Positions 35,001 through 46,616 of a stretch of DNA of 64,000 nucleotides are shown in pieces. The DNA lies in the NCBI GenBank assembly GCA_030549775.1, contig CM060174.1, positions 18,153,193-18,217,192 on the forward strand. Reading direction: 5' to 3'. Origin of the DNA: Tamarix chinensis (lineage: Eukaryota; Streptophyta; Magnoliopsida; Caryophyllales; Tamaricaceae). The notes under the pieces are model-generated. The model ran no database searches. It was given only the letters and a program-made list of their open reading frames with translations, and was not told the DNA's origin. The translations under genes were made by a program, and so were the position numbers. Every line of letters starts with the position of its first letter. Within the stretch, counting starts at the first letter, position 1.

Positions 35001-35341
35001 AAATTTTCCCAAATAATTGAGTTTCAAACACATATCTAGCTCTACAAACCAACCGATTGGTTTGGCCTATTAGTGGACTATTATATTGACCATTCAATCC
35101 TTACCCCAACCTGTTAATTAGTTTATTAAAGTAAAGAACCATTTTACTTAAATGATGAGCCATTCGATCAGTTCAAGGAACTAGTCAATTAGTTTTCCTA
35201 AAGAACAAATTAAATTTCATTTTCCACCATCATTTCAAATTAAATTTTTCCTCAAACAAAACAATAATAACAAAAGAAAATCAAACACCAAAATTTACAT
35301 AATCTCTTAGTGAACACTTTACAAAAATATGGGGTATTATA
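32044..35341 (-). repeat. 5' LTR of the Tekay-like element (about 3.3 kb)
   Basis: The LTR start on the minus strand is TATAATACCCCATATTTTTG at 35,341; the end is set by the primer-binding site at 32,031-32,040. The outer half (33,590-35,341) matches the 3' LTR. The inner half (32,044-33,580) has no preserved partner in the 3' LTR but resembles 62,593-64,000. It contains one copy of the unit that is tandemly repeated at 5,540-6,250. Confidence 0.65.
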
Positions 35342-36455
35342 AAAACGGTAGATGTTAGATATTTTATGCAAAAGGTAGCTAGAATTCAAAACCAATTATG
35401 TCACAATAAGGGTAGAAAATATGAACAGTTTTAGAGGAATAAATAATCTTTATCTTTACTTAATAAATTTTAATGGATGGATAGGCTTGGTTTGGTCAAG
35501 TATAGATATGATTAAGAGTAAGAAATATGTGATTTGGGAACTTATTGTGTCCAAAAATGGCTAATTAAATATAAAAATGTTAAAAATAATTATATAAATT
35601 TTTTAAATCAATTTATTCTCAATAATATTAAAATATAATAATCCCCAAATTTTCATAAAGTTTTGTTAGCTACAACACTTGTTTCAAGTCTCAAAACACA
35701 ATTAAGAGTAAAAGGGATGGTAATAAATATATTTATTTATCAAAGTCTCCATTTAAAATTTTTAAAATTTATAAAAGGCTAAAAAGTGATGGAATTAGGA
35801 AATTAATAATTTATATTGATTTAGATGAGGTTTGATGACGGTGCTAAAAATCTCCTTGAACTCTAAATTAGAAGGAATGGTGCGAAAGCATTAAGGAAAT
35901 ATATCAAAAATGCAAAAAAATTAAAATTTTAAAGTATGGAATAAATCATTAAAATTTTGATACCTTTATCTATGTTTTTATTTGCATAGTGTAACTAAAA
36001 ATATTTTTAGTTGTTCGGTGCTACTATAAGTATCAATTATGTATATTATATGCTATGTTTTTTAGTTTATATCCTATGGTTTTTAACTAATTGTTAATTT
36101 ATATCTTTGGTCTTAGGAGAAAATCCACATACCAGTTCTTGTTTTCCTAATATTAGAGATGAGGTTATAAACAACATTTATGCATGGAAACCATTAGTGC
36201 ATAGGAAATTACTTGTGTACTCTTTTAACAATGTGAGTTTTTCATCATTCATTAAAAAATTCTTCTTTTATGGTATTCATTTTGTATATGGGTGGGAATT
36301 AAATGTATTTATAGAAATACTAGCATGACTTTGGGATTTTATAGAGAATATATAGATTATATAACTAAGCTTAGCATGAATTTTTTCACTTTTCATAATA
36401 TTTCCTTCCATATTTTTGTAAAAAATCTATATAGATTTAATTTTATTTGAATTTA
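35342..36455. other. AT-rich sequence between the Tekay-like and CACTA elements
   Basis: The 73-codon frame 36,107-36,328 (+) is open but resembles nothing I know and has no coding context. Confidence 0.5.
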
Positions 36456-36472
36456 CGCTGCTATGAAAACGG
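36456..36472 (+). repeat. Left terminal inverted repeat of the CACTA element (degenerate)
   Basis: CGCTGCTATGAAAACGG. Only the first six bases agree with the right terminus, with two A/G differences. It is placed here because of the TTA duplication and the subterminal repeats that follow. Confidence 0.45.
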
Positions 36473-36546
36473 AAAATAATAATGGGACATTAATAATGGT
36501 AGTTCAAAAAACATTGTAAAACACGTGAAAATTAATGCGCGGGATA

Positions 36547-36733
36547 GTTTTGATAACGGTTATAGTTCAAAACCATTATTAAAAGAGCAACGTTAAAATT
36601 TGTATGGATGTTTTAATAACAGTTCAAATAAAACAGTTATTAAAAGAGGTTTTAATAACGGTTCATACAAGAACCGTAGTCAAAAGTCTCAAAGTTTTAA
36701 TAACGGTTCTTATAGGAACCATTATTAAAACCC
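36547..36733. repeat. Left subterminal repeats of the CACTA element
   Basis: Several direct and inverted copies of gttttaataacggttc and aaccattattaaaac. Such repeats are the usual transposase-binding sites of CACTA elements. Confidence 0.75.
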
Positions 36734-36833
36734 AAAAATCCACCCTTTATTTCATGCCAAAAATTTCAGACTCTCTACACCTTCACTCTCTTACTCTCCT
36801 TCTCCTTGCAAACCCTCACACCACCACACCTAA

Positions 36834-37672
36834 TGAGTGTCATATTCATCTTAATTCTCAAGGTAAGGAAGAACTAGATTTATTAATGTTAGAGCCTATC
36901 ATATTAAATGTTCTTGATAATTTGTAAATACTTGGTGTTGAAAACCATTCAAGTTGTTCTTGTAGGTATGTCACATATTTGCAAGAAGAAGATGTTAATA
37001 CACTTTAATGTGTACAAGTATTCAAAGAATGCAGTACTATGGAATACATGGGATGATACTTTAGAACAAGAAGATATGGTGATGATTCTCATTAATTGTA
37101 TTAACTTATTGTAAACCCTAACCCTAAGTGTATTTTATGTAAGTTAGGGTTTGATATAATTTCATGTATGTATCATAGTTAATTGTATGTCTTTGTAATG
37201 TTAGTCATTAGTATCATTTAGCCAATGATATTATGATTAATATTAAGTGTTATATGGGCTTAATTCAACCAAGTTAAATGGACTTGAATTGAGGGTAAGA
37301 ATCGGCTAGAAGGGCTTGTTCAAACATACTAGAACTTCCTCCCTATATATACGCCTATTTGTACACGCATGAAATCATAAGGAATATACAGAATTTTGAG
37401 CACAACAATCGAGCACAGATAGGCTGCATTTATCTCTCTCTTCGAGTCTTCTTTGAGCAAGGAAAGCCCGGGGAATTATCCTTCCTCCATTGATCTCAAC
37501 CTTCCAAACTTTGAAGCTTGATTCAAACCTTCGAAAACTCGCCTGCATTTTCAACTTGTTTTCTTCAATTATAATCAACATTAAACCTTCATTTCTTCAA
37601 CTGAATTTTGATGTTGACATCTACAAATCAAAAAACTTCGATCTAAACTTCCCTCCATTTTGATTTACTTAT
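36834..37672 (+). repeat. 5' LTR of the nested gypsy element
   Basis: It begins TGAGTGTCATATTC and ends near tgatttactta. The partner is 42,882-43,720. A TATA box lies at 37,344. Confidence 0.82.
37344..37351 (+). promoter_or_regulatory. LTR TATA box
   Basis: tatatata in the context cctccctatatatacgcc; conserved in the 3' LTR at 43,392-43,399. It is the likely core promoter of the nested gypsy element. Confidence 0.55.
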
Positions 37673-37678
37673 CATTTT

Positions 37679-37690
37679 TGGTATCAAATC
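37679..37690 (+). other. Primer-binding site, initiator-tRNA-Met type
   Basis: TGGTATCAAATC is close to TGGTATCAGAGC, directly behind the 5' LTR. Confidence 0.7.
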
Positions 37691-38542
37691 TTCGTCTGAT
37701 TGGAACATGTCGATCAAAACCTCTCCCTACAGACAGGTTGTCATATGTGTGTTCTTGCATTAAGAACTCCACAGTAGCTTGATCTTTTCCTTGAATTCTT
37801 TCTTCTTTATGATATTCTTGAATTGTTCCTGAAGTTCTTGCTCAAAGTTCTTGGAATCTTGCAAAAATCTTGTTGCAGTTTCCCCAGCAAGTTGCATCAA
37901 CCGTCGACTGGTGTTACAGTCCAGGCACTACTTCCATATGTGTGTTATCTTGTGTTGCTGCAAGTTGTTCATCCCCAACACCTCTTTCCTTCTTAATTAT
38001 ACTCCCTATTTGTGCATGATCTTGTGTTAACCCACCCAGTTCATTTCCATCTCGTGTATCAATCTAGAAAGGAAACAAAAAATGCCTAGACCTGGAGTAC
38101 ATCTCAACACATGACCGAACCAAACATGTGTGTATCCTGGCCTATTCGAGCCATTTCCTCTCGTTTGTCTCTCAAAGAACCACTCTATACTTTCCCTATG
38201 TGTCTTCTCTACATCTTCTACGAAGCAACAAGTCAAATCTTCAACTTGAAGACGTGCATGAGTTGAAGGAATCAATCGATATTTTATGATTTTATGTGGC
38301 TGAATTTTGGGCCATATGTGGAAGATCACTTCCATTCCTTGTGTCCCTGCATGCAGTCAGTGTGCTTGTGGCTACATCCTCTCCTTTGTGCCTAATCAAG
38401 GACTGTAGGAAGTGAAAATTAATTTGATTGTGAATTAGCAAAGGGTTGTGCCTTGTTTGGTTGCAGGAAAAACAAATTCCAGCACCTACACTTTGTGGAA
38501 TCTATTGTGTGCAACAAAAACAGTTGTGTGTCAACCTTCACC
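37691..38542 (+). other. Leader of the nested gypsy element
   Basis: No coding signal on the plus strand. The 102-codon minus-strand frame 38,335-38,027 has no family resemblance and is taken as chance. Confidence 0.55.
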
Positions 38543-39762
38543 ATGGCTAGTGAAGAAGTGTGTGCCATGGTAGAGTCTATCAAGAGCTTCACCACATGAG
38601 TGGATGCTCAATTGCAAACTCAAAACACACTTCAACATCAACTACAAAGTGTGGAAGCTAAATTGGCCGAACAAGAAAAGCATAAACCATGGCAAGTTCA
38701 CATGGAAGCAACACATTATATTGTGAAAGGAAGAATGAAGCCTATATACCCTGCAAAGAGTGGACGTGGAAATTCCAACATGAATAACCATGAAGATGGA
38801 GAAGATGAGATGAGTTCCTTTGGATCAAGCAACCAAAGGATACCACCTACATTTCAAGTAAGACATGTATACCATGAAGATCAAGGTATTAAACTTGACC
38901 TTCCTGAATTTTATGCTAATTTGAATGTAGAGTCATTTTTTGAATGTTTGCATGAGATTGAGGCTATTTTTGAATTTAGAGAAGATGAGGATGAAAGAAA
39001 ATGTGAATTAGCTACTCTTAAATTCAAAAATTTTGCTCGATTTTGGTATGATAATTTAAATCAAACAAGATAAGTCTAAAATAAAATCTTGGGAAAAACT
39101 TAAAAAGAACCTAAGAAAGAGATTTGTGCCCAGGGAGTATGAGCAATATATGTATGTTAAAATGACTACTCTAAGGTAAGGTTTACTTAGTGTAGAAGAG
39201 TACACAAGAGAATTTGAAAGACTAGCCCTTATTTGTGATGTTCATGAAAGAAAAGAACAAAAATGTGCTAGATGTTTAGGTGGCTTGAATAATTTGATAA
39301 GATACAAAGTTGACATATACTCTTATGATTCTCTTGATGACTTGATTAAATTGGCTATGAAATTTGAAAGACAAACCAATAACTAAAGCCTATGTTAAGT
39401 CTAATGCTTCAACTACAACTAAACCCTATTCTAACACCTTTACACCTAAATCAACATTTTCCTATGATAAAAAGAATAATAGATATGATAAAGGTAAAAC
39501 TAAGGTAGTTTAAATGGAAAATAAACAATGTTTCAAATGTAAAGGATATGGACATTTTGCTAGAGATTGTCCTAACCAAAGAGCCTTAACCTTTCATGAA
39601 ATAAAAAACATGGAACCATGTAGTGATGATGAGGATTTAGAAGTTGAATCTCCTAATGAAATATTAACTATGGATGAGGAAGAAGGAGATCTATGCTTTT
39701 TAATTCAAAGAGTTTTACACCTACTCAAAGAGAGAAACTTTTTAAGACTAAGTGTAAAATAG
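38543..39762 (+). pseudogene. Gag of the nested gypsy element (interrupted)
   Basis: The frame starts MASEEVCAMVESIKSF at 38,543, meets a TGA at 38,597, and continues in the same frame through a coiled-coil-like stretch (LQHQLQSVEAKLAEQEK) to the capsid region (GIKLDLPEFYANLNVESFFE, FARFWYDNL). After a stop at 39,071 and frame changes, the capsid continues with RKRFVPREYEQY and EEYTREFERLALICDVHERKE. The zinc knuckle CFKCKGYGHFARDC (39,529-39,570) follows in the open piece 39,514-39,762. All conserved parts are present, but at least four interruptions prevent a full protein. Confidence 0.85.
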
Positions 39763-40019
39763 GTGATATGGTTTTTAGACTCATAATTGATCGTAATTCA
39801 TGTACAAATGTTGCTAGTGAAGAAATGGTTAAGAAACTTGGATTGGAAACTACTAATCATCCTAAACCCTATTCTTTACAATGGCTAAATAAAGATAAAA
39901 GAGCTAAAGTAAACAAAAGAGCTTTAATCACATTTTCTGTTAGAGATTATCATGATGAAGTTCTATGTGATGTTTTTCCTATGGATGCTTGTGGATTAAT
40001 TTTAGGTAGACCATGGTAA
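39693..40019 (+). pseudogene. Retroelement aspartic protease domain
   Basis: The piece overlaps the end of gag in another frame. It reads KIGDMVFRLIIDRNSCTNVASEE; the catalytic Asp is kept but the usual D-S/G-G triplet is D-R-N, so it is very likely inactive. It ends with DVFPMDACGLILGRPW, the conserved flap/strand end of this protease type. Confidence 0.8.
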
Positions 40020-40061
40020 TATGATAGAAAAGCGACTCATGATTGGTTAACTAATGAATAG

Positions 40062-41207
40062 GTGGTGAAAAAAGAAAAATACTTATATAGGATACCACCT
40101 TCTTTATGTGATCATATGCCTTTGAGTGATGACAAAAAGAGATTATTTTTACATGAAAAGCCTATGGAGAAATGCATAGAAGAAGAAGGAATTTGTTATG
40201 CTTTAGTTTCTAAATATTCTAAACCTAAAAAAGAACAAATTGAAAATCCTAATCTAATTAAGTTGCTTGATGAGTATAATGATGTATTTCCTGATGACTT
40301 ACCTCATGGACTACCACCTAAAAGAGGTATAGAACATGCCATTGATCTTGTTCTTGGTATGCCTATCCCTAATACACCGGCTTATAGATGTAATCCACAA
40401 GAAGCTAAGGAATTACAAAAAAAAATACAAGAGATCATGGATAAAGGATTTGTGAGAGAAAGTATGATTCCTTGTAGTGTTCCTGCTTTACTAGTGCTAA
40501 AAAAAGATGGTACTTAGCATTTGTGTATAGATTCTAAGGCAGTGAATAATATTACTATCAAATATAGTTTTCCTATGCCTAGATTAGATGATATGCTTGA
40601 TGAACTTTGTGGTGCACAAGTATTTTCCAAAAATTATTTCAGAAGTGGATATCATCAATTAAGGATTAGAGATGGAGACGAATGGAAAACTGCTTTTAAA
40701 TAAAAATATGGTCTCTATGAGTGGACGGTTATGCCTTTTGGGTTATGTAATGCACCTAGCTCATTTATGAGACTTATGAATGAAGTTATCCAACCTTTCC
40801 TTGGTGATTTCATTGTTGTATATTTGGATGATATTCTTGTGTATAGCAAAAATAGTTATGATTATCTAGTGCATTTGAAGAAATTATTTGATAATCTAAG
40901 GAAAGCTAAACTATATGGGAAACTTGAGAAATATGATTTTTTTGCTTCCAAGTGTAGTTTTCCTAGGCTATATTACTGGTGGAGAAGGTATTAAAGCAGA
41001 TCCTAATAAGATTAGGGCTATAAAAGAATGGCCTATCCCTAAGAATGTTCATGATGTGAGAAGTTTTTATGGATTAGCTAGTTTCCATAGATGATTCATT
41101 AAGGATTTTTCTACTATAGCTACACCTATTACTCAAATCATGAAAAAGGGTGAATTTTATTGGGGAAAAGAAGCTACTCAAGCCTTTGAAACCCTCGAAG
41201 ATAAATT
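40062..41207 (+). pseudogene. Reverse transcriptase of the nested gypsy element
   Basis: Successive open pieces cover the whole domain: EYNDVFPDDLPHGLPPKRGIEHAI (40,270), GFVRESMIPCSVPALLV and then a stop at 40,518; [20 protein letters not shown] and [27 protein letters not shown] (40,731) and the YLDD box at 40,821-40,832. The first catalytic position is damaged: the segment reads [11 protein letters not shown] where FSKIDLRSGYH is usual, so the Asp is lost. A frameshift near 40,970 is followed by YITGGEGIKADPNKIRAI. Confidence 0.85.
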
Positions 41208-41600
41208 TTGTCATGCCCCTTTCTATCCTTACCCAACTTTAATCTTCTTTTTGAAGTAACTTGTGATGCTAGTGAAGTTGGAATAGGAGGAGTACTTTCC
41301 CAGGAAAAGAAACCTATAACATTTTTCTCTGAAAAGTGTAATGGAGCCAAATTTAACTATTCAAATTATGACAAGGAATTATTTTCCATCATACGGAATT
41401 TAGAGACATGGAGTCATTATCTAAGACCAAAACCCTTTGTGTTACATTTGACTCATGAAAGTTTAAAATACTTACATAGTTAAAAGAAAGTTAATCTGAG
41501 ACATGCAAAATGGGTAAATTTATTACAATCCTTTGTGTTATTTTTCAAACATTTAGATGGTAAAGAAAAAGTAGTCGCTGATGCTCTTTCTCATAGATCT
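41208..41600 (+). pseudogene. RNase H domain of the nested gypsy element
   Basis: It contains [19 protein letters not shown] with the first catalytic Asp (41,250), [19 protein letters not shown] with the Glu (41,370), and [14 protein letters not shown] where the usual TDH is LTH, so a catalytic Asp is missing. A stop at 41,481 separates it from the RNase H end (DGKEKVVADALSHRS) that opens the next frame. Confidence 0.8.
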
Positions 41601-42747
41601 ACATTACTTGTTTTGATGGATGCAAAAATCTTAGGTTTCAAAATGATAAAAGACTTATACCCTAAGGATGAAGATTTTAAAGACATGTTTAGTGCATGTA
41701 AAGAAAATGGATACCATGATGGATTTTTGTTTAGAATAAATAAAATTTTTATTCCTAGATCTAGTATTCGAGACTTGCTAATCAAGGAAATACATGAAGG
41801 TAGCATTGCGGAACATTTTGGTATACATAAAACTATGGATTTATTACAAGAAAATTTCTATTGGCCAAGAATGGTTAAACATGTACAAGCCATGATAAGT
41901 AGATATTCTACGTGTCAAAAAAGTAAGAGTTACTTTCATAAAGGCTTATACACACCTTTACCCATTCCTGACAAACCATGGGAAGGAGTTAGTATGGACT
42001 TTATCCTAGGGTTACCAAGAACGCAACGTGGTAAAGATTCTATTCTTGCGGTAGTAGATAGATTTTCCAAAATGACTCATTTTATTCTATGTAATAAAAC
42101 CGATGATGCCACGCATGTTACTGACTTGTATTTTAGAGAGGTTTTTAAACTTCATGGAATACCTAAAAGCATAGTTTCTGATCAGGATGTTAAGTTTATG
42201 AGTTATTTTTGGAAAAATTTATGGCATATTGCTTGGTACTAAACTATTATTTAGTACTTCACCTCATCTACAAACTGACGGTCAAACTGAAGTAACTAAT
42301 AGAACTCTTGGTACATTATTAAGAGGTTTAGTTAATAAAATTACTAAAGATTGGGATGTTAAGTTAGCTCATGCAAAGTTTACTAATAATTGTAGTCCAT
42401 CTAGTACTACTCAAACTAGTCCGTTTGAGGTGGTGTATGGTCTGAATCATCACATGCCTATTAACATGATTCCTTTGAAAAAATGTGAATTACAAAATTA
42501 TGAAGTTAAAGATAGAGTACAATTTTTTCAACAGCTCCATGAGAAAATCAAAAATAACATTGAAAAAGCTAATACCATGTATAAAGTTCAAGCAAATAAG
42601 CATAGAAACTCTTATGCGTTTTATCCTAGTGACTTAGTTTGGTTACATTTGCATAAAGAAATATTTCCTAATTTACGTGAAAATAAACTAATCTCAAGAT
42701 CTAATGGTCTATTTAAAATACTAAGAAAGTTTGAAGATAATGCTTAG
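41601..42747 (+). pseudogene. Integrase of the nested gypsy element
   Basis: The frames 41,535-42,242 and 42,229-42,747 overlap with a frameshift. The zinc-binding region reads AEHFGIHKT...SRYSTCQKSKS, with the first cysteine replaced by Tyr. The catalytic core keeps D in SMDFILGLP (41,995), D in SDQDVKF (42,180) and E in DGQTEVTNRTLG (42,290). The C-terminal part runs to about 42,747 (VQANKHRNSYAFYPSDLVWLH); I do not see a chromodomain. It is among the best-preserved retroelement genes in the window, broken by one frameshift and the zinc-finger change. Confidence 0.85.
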
Positions 42748-42849
42748 AAACTTGAACTTCCAGATTCTTATGGTAGAATTTCAAGAGATTTTAATGTTGG
42801 TGATTTGTCTCCTTATTATTCTAATGAAAATTTGAGGGCAAATTCTTCT

Positions 42850-42881
42850 CAACTTAGGAAGAATGATGTAGGAGCATCTAA
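42850..42881 (+). other. Polypurine-tract region before the 3' LTR
   Basis: acttaggaagaatgatgtagg-type sequence directly before the LTR start at 42,882. The purine run is weak. Confidence 0.4.
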
Positions 42882-43720
42882 TGATTATCATATTCATCTT
42901 AATTCTCAAGGTAAGGAAGAATTAGCTTTCTTAATGTTGGAGCCTATCATATTAAATGTTCTTGATAAATTGTATATTTTTTGTGTTGAAAACCATTCAA
43001 GTTATTCTTGTAGGTTTGTCACATATTTGCAAGAAGAAGATGTTAATACACTTTAATGTGTACAAGTATTTAAAGCATGCAGGACTATGGCATACATGGG
43101 ATGATACTTTACAACAAGAAGATATAGTGATGATTCTCATTAGTTGTATTAACTTGTTGTAAACCCTAACCCTAAGTGCATTTTATGTAAGTTAGAGTCT
43201 GATATAATTTCATGTATGTATCATAGTTAATTGTATGGCTTTGTAATGTTAGTCATTAGTATCATTTAGCCAATGATATTATGGTTAGGATTAAGTGTAA
43301 TATGGGCTTAATTCAACCAAGTTAAATGGGCTTGAATTAAGGGTAAGAATCGGCTGGAAGGGTTTGTTCGAACCAACTGGAACTTCCTCCCTATATATAC
43401 ACCTATTTGTACACGCATGAAATCATATAGAATATACAGAATTTTGAACACAACAATTGAGCACAAATAGGATACATTTATCTCTCTCTTTTGAGTCTTC
43501 TTTGAGCAAGGAAAGCTCGGGGCATTATTATTCCTCCATTGATCTCAACCTTCCAAACTTTGAAGCCTGATTCAAACCTTCGAAAACTCACCTACATTTT
43601 CAAACTGTTTTCTTCGATTATAATCAACATTAAACCTTTATTTCTTCTACTGAATTTCGTTGTTGACATCTCCAAATCAATAACCTTCGATCCAACCTTC
43701 CCTCCACTTTGATTTACACA
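42882..43720 (+). repeat. 3' LTR of the nested gypsy element
   Basis: It begins TGATTATCATATTC and ends near tgatttacaca. Matched to 36,834-37,672. An open frame (42,805-43,056) runs from the last part of pol across the LTR start for some 58 codons. Confidence 0.82.
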
Positions 43721-43772
43721 TTATTATACTAAATATAAAAGTGAAATATTAAATAGAGATGTATAATTGTGT

Positions 43773-43803
<31 letters not shown>

Positions 43804-44045
43804 TAATATAGGATTTATTAGTTTTTATTTATAGTTAGCTAGGTTTAGGATCATTATCTTATGAGGTTTAGGGTTAGTTTTTATTATAATTTATTAGGGT
43901 TAATTATGGTTAGGGTTAGGGTTTAACATTTATTATACTAAATATAAAAGTATAAAATTAAATAGACATGAATAATTATGTATAATAATAATAATAATAA
44001 TATAGTATTTATTAGGGTTTAATTATAGGTAGCTAGGTTTTACTC
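43721..44045. repeat. Direct repeat of about 120 bp with (TAA)n tracts
   Basis: ttattatactaaatataaaag starts copies at 43,721 and 43,930 (209 bp apart), each followed by a TAA microsatellite and 'tagctaggttt'. The sequence between them contains a short ggttagggttagggttt stretch (43,908-43,924). Confidence 0.7.
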
Positions 44046-45180
44046 TATATATATATATATATTATCTTATTAATATCTACTTGATTTTACTATGCGTAGC
44101 TTGAACGATTTGATGATAGTTTGATGTTCAACCAGTTTGTTAAATATATAACTAAATATTATGTCCTTATTTTAAATAGTTTGATGTTGTTAGCTTTATA
44201 TAGTTGGTTAAGATTTGGTGGAATATATTTATGATTGGTCTAGCTAGTTGAAGATCAGTTTACATATTTTGTAATTTAGATCCTTTCGAGAACAACCTTG
44301 ATGATAAGATTTAGTGGTTCTCATTTGTAGGTAGTGAGATGACATACCCTCTACCATATTTTCGTATGGCACCACATATATATCTATGGACTCATGTGAT
44401 ATGGTTATATGACGAGCTATGTCGGTTGTACACGAGTGGCTCATCCTATCACCCCCTCCATTTTAGATCATATCACTTTCTGTTGACCCTGCCTCAGATA
44501 GAGCCATGAGCATTGGCTATGTCTACTTTTTTGTAGTGGTTTGTCTACCACACTGATGCACCACACCCAAGATTTATTGATGGTGAGGTGTTTTTTAGAG
44601 AGTATGATAAGATATCGAGAGAGCTAATGGTCATTGATGATGAGTGGAGGTTTTGTCATAGCTTGCCTCCGAGTATCCACCCCGGTTACCCTAGAGTATC
44701 CATGAGTAGACTTTCTTGCGATGATGTTAGGGATCAGATGATATATCGTGATAGTGGACTTTTAGAGTTATATTTTTTAGTCAGGCTCGACAAGGCTACC
44801 TGGGGATTTTGGTTTTAGGGATATGAGTTTTTGTTTTTTAGGTGTTTGGGCTGTAGCAACCTTTTGATGTATATAGTGTTGATATTGCTTAAATCCCATA
44901 GTATGTATATCTTTTGTAATTTGAACCATTGTACAATGTTTTGCTATGTATGCATGCATGTATATATATATGAAATATTTCTAAGTATAAACAGTTTCAT
45001 TAAGTATTAATATCTTTTTGGAAACACGTTAGCATGATTCGTATATATATATATACAGAATAGCATGATATATTTGAGATTAATTCTTTCTAAGCATTAT
45101 TCATATTGATAATATAATGGTACATTATGCTCAATACATAACATTCTAACATAATTTAATTATTGATTTTTTGTAGAGAT
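44046..45180 (+). other. Unassigned CACTA-internal region
   Basis: The plus strand is open from about 44,339 to 44,818 with a single stop near 44,505. The last piece, 44,588-44,818, reads MFFREYDKISRELMVIDDEWRF... and ends DKATWGFWF. I do not recognise it. It could be the eroded end of a transposase gene or a captured gene fragment. Confidence 0.4.
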
Positions 45181-46616
45181 ATGGCTAACAAAAACATTGA
45201 TAGGGATAGCAGTGATGAAGAAGGGAAAAGAGGACCTACGATTATGAGAATCATCACATACATGAGGAATAAAGGATAATTAGTCAAGTTGGGATGGAAT
45301 ACTTACAATTTTCCCATTAGCCCTTACACAAACATGTTTTTGACTTACATTTCACTTATGACCCGTAACCGTGTTCCTATCTCCTATAATAATTGGAAGA
45401 AGGTTCCAAAGGGCCATAAGGAGCATATTTGGTAGGAAATCACGGTAAATATGCTATTTTATGTAATCATTTTTTTTTTATGTCAAATGTTATTAATTTT
45501 AATACATTAACATTGGTATACATCTACATGTCTTATTTTGCAAAGAGTGTTTAATATCCCCGAGAGTAGGAAGAAATGGCTTCTTAGACATTATGGGGAG
45601 TGTCTAAGAACATTTAGGTCATATTTAGCTCATTGGAAAATGTATAGAAAGAGGGATGGTTCTCTACAGTAGAACCCACCCAAATGATATGGTTTCATCG
45701 ATCAAGATAGTTGGAACTAATTTATTGCATATCGTCTTACGGGGGATTTTAAGGTATTTGTTAGATAACAATTAAACTTTTTGTATTGATCCTAGTATTA
45801 TGCTTAATTATAAAATAACCATGTGACTATATTTTGGCTTGTCGCATGGAAAAAAAGTGCCAAAAATAAAGAGATTGCAAAGGAGAATAAATACAAGCAT
45901 AATATGGCTCGCAACGGCTATGCGGGCCTTGAAGAGGAGTTTGTATGCATTTTGTGATTAATCTATTTACATGTAAATGTCGAGTTTTATAATAATATTC
46001 TTAATTAATAATTTTTTTTGATTTATAGCTCCTAGCCCAAGACTTAGACCCATGTACCTCATCCATCAATATTGGTACATTATGGAAGAAGGCTAGAGCA
46101 ACAAGAGATGGGTATATTAATGAAGATGTAGATGTTGCGGCCAAAAAAGTTGTAAGTTTGTAGATATCTAGAACCCTACTTAGTTTTCTGTTAGAAAACT
46201 ATTATATTATGCTTATGCCTATAAGCTAAATTTACATATATTATATACATTACAGGACGAACTTCAAACGTCAGATGGTGAGGATGGGGTTGACCAATAT
46301 AGCATTGTGTCCCAGGCTATAGGAATTGTAGAACACTCTGAAAGACACAGGGGTCTTAGATTAGGTGTTACGAGAACGAGCGTATGTGGTCGATCTCGTG
46401 GTTCTTGTAGCACTAATGAGCAAGTCACCATCCTCACCCAGAAATTGAACGTGGCATTTGAACGGATGGCAACAATGGAGCAAAAGTTGTCATTTATTAA
46501 ATCTCAAGGGTATAAGCCATTCGATTCAGTCCACCATGATCAGCTTCACATACCTAATGTAAATAGCGTCAGAGATAGTTGTGAAGCTGATGCACGTCTT
46601 TCTACTCTTCCCGAGG
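45181..46616 (+). pseudogene. CACTA transposase-associated gene (Transposase_24-like), interrupted
   Basis: Five exon-like pieces with intervening GT/AG boundaries: 45,181-45,447 (MANKNIDRDSSDEEGKRG..., MTRNRVPISYNNWKKVP), 45,546-45,750 (FNIPESRKKWLLRHYGE, YGFIDQDSWN.FIAYRL), 45,850-45,945 (KENKYKHNMARNGYAGLEEE), 46,029-46,150 (LWKKARATRDGYINEDVD) and 46,256-46,616 (QAIGIVEHSERHRGLRLG..., then a coiled-coil-like QKLNVAFERMATMEQKL). The pieces and their order fit the plant En/Spm-like protein family often labelled Transposase_24. Stops in the first two pieces (45,277, 45,434, 45,670 and others) make it a pseudogene or call for other splice sites. The precise role of this family is not established. 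Confidence 0.7.

Larger units (their letters stand above)
21683..35341 (-). mobile_element. Chromovirus (Tekay-like) gypsy element with split 3' LTR
   Basis: On the minus strand the order is 5' LTR (35,341-32,044), primer-binding site, gag, protease, reverse transcriptase, RNase H, integrase, chromodomain remnant, polypurine tract and 3' LTR (from 27,222 down). The 3' LTR is interrupted by a separate 3.8-kb LTR-like insertion and loses similarity to the 5' LTR near 21,683. The two LTRs are clearly diverged, so the element is old. All coding regions contain stops or frameshifts. Confidence 0.78.
36834..43720 (+). mobile_element. Ty3/gypsy element nested in the CACTA element
   Basis: Two LTRs of about 835 bp flank a gag-pol region in the order gag, protease, reverse transcriptase, RNase H, integrase. 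The left flank (CACTA leader, ...ccaccacaccta) and right flank (tattatactaaat) belong to the CACTA element. The LTRs are about 90% identical by eye. No clear 5-bp target duplication is seen (cctaa versus ttatt). A related element lies on the minus strand at 51,985-58,662. The lineage is chromovirus-like by its polyprotein, but I see no chromodomain. Confidence 0.85.

Noticed and set aside
38027..38335. 102-codon minus-strand frame in the gypsy leader
   Set aside because: No family resemblance, and opposite to the element's coding strand.
43860..43925. Telomere-like ttaggg repeats
   Set aside because: Only two or three units (also aaaccctaaccctaa in the gypsy LTRs at 37,115 and 43,162), too short to be a telomere or telomere remnant.
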